A DNA stretch of 5,011 nt from a bacterium (lineage in GTDB: Bacteria; Auribacterota; UBA3054; B51-G9), in assembly GCA_029933535.1 (NCBI GenBank), contig JAOZNZ010000285.1, forward strand, positions 1 to 5,011, given 5' to 3'. This document shows positions 3,551 through 5,011 of the stretch, piece after piece. Made by a program: the position numbers and the translations under genes. Position 1 is the stretch's first letter. Every line of letters starts with the position of its first letter. The notes under the pieces are model-generated. The model saw nothing but the letters and a program-made list of their open reading frames with translations. It was not told the DNA's origin and searched no databases.

Positions 3551-5011
3551 TTATTTTTTTGCCAACCATTTTTGGCACGACAAAACACCCGCGTCACGCT
3601 TGCTTTCAGGCCAGAAAAGCTGGAATTCCGGACCGCTTTGATATTTCGAATAAAAATAAGCGTAGGCATCGCACACGCGAAAAGAGCGTTTTTCGCCGGA
3701 AGGCGGAGTGTCCGGATCATTGTTGGAGCCGCTAAAACTTAAGCCTAGTCCACTATTAAGTTTAATTTTTGCTTCAGTGCGGCTCTTCCATTTCTCGCGC
3801 GGATGGAAAGTGATGTCACCCACTATTTTTTTGTCCGTCAGCCCGCGTGACGCTTGTTTGTGAAACTCTGCCGTGTTAGGTAGCTGCGATCGCCAAAACT
3901 TTAGGATACAAAAACTATTTCCCCTGGCAAAGATATCTGACCACGGTGATTTTGGATTATTGAACAGGTAATCAATTGCCTGCCTGATGTTGGTGTTTGC
4001 GATGCCCTGAATTAACGGTTTTTGCAGGTCCTCGCTGGCAAAAGAAGCTCCTTTAAGTTCGGCATTTTGAATCCATGCCGCATATTCATCATAAGCTGTT
4101 TTATCACCGCAACGGACGCGTGCAAGGGTCATCTTGGAGATTATTCTTCCAAAATGTTCGACCGGATTGCCATTGAAGGCCAAAATATCATTTGGCTCTT
4201 TCCCGATATTCCATGCGCGTTCCAAGCGCTTTTTGAGTGTCGGTATTGCCGCTGCTTTGTTCCAGTCAGCTAAATACAGCGCCATTTGTCCCGCGTCTAA
4301 ATACAGAAAATGATCTCGGGTCGAGCCGGTACGAATAGCTGCGATGTCATCCGAACGTTGTGCCATAAGCATAGAGACCGATGGTGTTCTTTCGTCGCGT
4401 AAACTTTCACCGCGCAATTTGATTTTTTGACCCGGTTTGCGTTTGGGTACCGTTCTCCAGCCGCCGTGACGTTCCACATCAGTGGGCTGCACGATATTGG
4501 CTGCGGCTTGAAGCCATTTCTCTTTGCCCGCCTTGTCGTCCTTCAACATTGCATAGTCGCGTTCGGCGGGAGGTAGATCGCCCATTTTTTTCCAGTGAGT
4601 GCGAATTTTAGCTGCCACCTCTTTCTTGGAAAGTTTCTCACCTTTTTCATCGAAAGTTTTGAACTGAACGCGCAGCAAATTCACCAAGGCGGCATAAGCG
4701 GCTTCAGAAACTGAAATCAAATGCCGCGAACGACGAAAATCACGATTGAAGGAGACGGAGCGTGTCAGGCGCGTGTCATTTACCATCGTATCCAAAAGCG
4801 GTTCGACGACGTCGTTGCCGATTTTTACCAAAGCTTTGATGCGTGAGTCTTTAGCGAGACAAACGCTTCCCGGCTGACTCCATTGGCGGGCGTCTACATT
4901 CTGCAAATCGTCAATTAGACCCGCGATGCCTTTTCCTGATGGAGATGGATTATTCCGGTTTGCCACGCGACGCTCGCAATCAGCCAGAAGTGCCGGCAAT
5001 TGCGTCAAAAA
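3551..5011 (-). CDS. HEAT-like repeat protein of unknown function, N-terminus outside the window
   Basis: The frame is open from the right edge to TAA at 3553-3551, giving 486 codons. The first potential start (TTG at 5008-5006) is only 3 nt from the edge, so the true N-terminus, likely with an export signal, is probably missing. Counting from that TTG, residues 28-115 (GIAGLIDDLQNVDARQWSQP, then LVKIGNDVVEPLLDTM, TRLTRSVSFNRDF and SEAAYAALVNLL) look like paired HEAT-type helices. I recall this order, including the RQWSQPG and LTRSV-x-F-x-RDF strings, from large uncharacterised proteins of Planctomycetes, Verrucomicrobia and similar bacteria. A Lys/Arg-rich loop (about 186-205) follows, then a second helical unit (about 240-345). 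The C-terminal segment SFRVCDAYAYFYSK (442-455) to EFQLFWPESKRDAG (461-474) looks conserved. Such repeats usually mediate protein binding, and no catalytic motif is visible. GC content is clearly higher than the flanking AT-rich DNA. Confidence 0.85.
   Translation of the reverse strand, partial: FLTQLPALLADCERRVANRNNPSPSGKGIAGLIDDLQNVDARQWSQPGSVCLAKDSRIKALVKIGNDVVEPLLDTMVNDTRLTRSVSFNRDFRRSRHLISVSEAAYAALVNLLRVQFKTFDEKGEKLSKKEVAAKIRTHWKKMGDLPPAERDYAMLKDDKAGKEKWLQAAANIVQPTDVERHGGWRTVPKRKPGQKIKLRGESLRDERTPSVSMLMAQRSDDIAAIRTGSTRDHFLYLDAGQMALYLADWNKAAAIPTLKKRLERAWNIGKEPNDILAFNGNPVEHFGRIISKMTLARVRCGDKTAYDEYAAWIQNAELKGASFASEDLQKPLIQGIANTNIRQAIDYLFNNPKSPWSDIFARGNSFCILKFWRSQLPNTAEFHKQASRGLTDKKIVGDITFHPREKWKSRTEAKIKLNSGLGLSFSGSNNDPDTPPSGEKRSFRVCDAYAYFYSKYQSGPEFQLFWPESKRDAGVLSCQKWLAKK

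Noticed and set aside
3545..3742. Plus-strand ORFs of 62-65 codons over the 3' end of the HEAT-like gene
   Set aside because: They are antisense shadows of a well-formed long reading frame, and their translations show no recognisable domain.
4022..4479. Short ORFs on both strands inside the HEAT-like gene
   Set aside because: They are alternative-frame shadows without start signals or homology-like features.

Overview
The window looks like an accessory, partly decayed stretch of a bacterial chromosome. Two moderately GC-rich coding blocks on the minus strand sit in AT-rich, gene-poor DNA that holds a toxin-antitoxin pair, fragments of two broken genes and a small non-autonomous transposon. 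All recognisable genes lie on the minus strand. The taxon cannot be fixed from the sequence. The HEAT-like protein at the right edge resembles large families I associate with Verrucomicrobia, Planctomycetes and neighbours. The exact TTGACA/TATAAT promoter argues for ordinary sigma-70 transcription rather than Bacteroidetes-type promoters. Both points are inference.

Layout from left to right. Positions 1-113 carry the N-terminus of a lipoprotein that runs off the left edge. Positions 114-406 are AT-rich and contain a CAC-decamer intergenic repeat (147-215), a doubtful 18-codon ORF (269-325) and a sequence resembling half of an integron attC site (about 373-396). Positions 407-887 are a BrnT/BrnA-type toxin-antitoxin operon (toxin 627-887, antitoxin 407-637, 11-nt overlap). 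Its sigma-70 promoter has a -10 box inside a perfect 17-bp palindrome directly abutting the toxin ATG, so the mRNA is probably almost leaderless. Positions 942-1122 hold the 3' part of a second, different toxin of the same broad type, with a stub of an overlapping downstream ORF.

Positions 1178-2878 encode a 566-aa membrane-anchored protein of unrecognised family with a plausible helical-barrel plus beta-rich layout. Immediately upstream lies a 141-bp fold-back MITE (2911-3051) flanked by TA dinucleotides. Its terminal repeat contains an outward TTGACA that, with AATAAT in the flanking DNA at 17 bp spacing, could form a hybrid promoter for the 566-aa gene. The MITE also abuts, and supplies the last codons of, a nucleoside hydrolase pseudogene (3053-3438). 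That pseudogene survives as three homologous blocks in three reading frames. Its truncated 5' end coincides with a perfect 12-bp-arm palindrome.

Positions 3551-5011 encode the C-terminal 486 codons of a HEAT-like repeat protein that runs off the right edge. The toxin and antitoxin clearly work together. No shared pathway is evident among the other genes. The coherent story is one of gene decay and mobile-element activity between conserved but uncharacterised genes.
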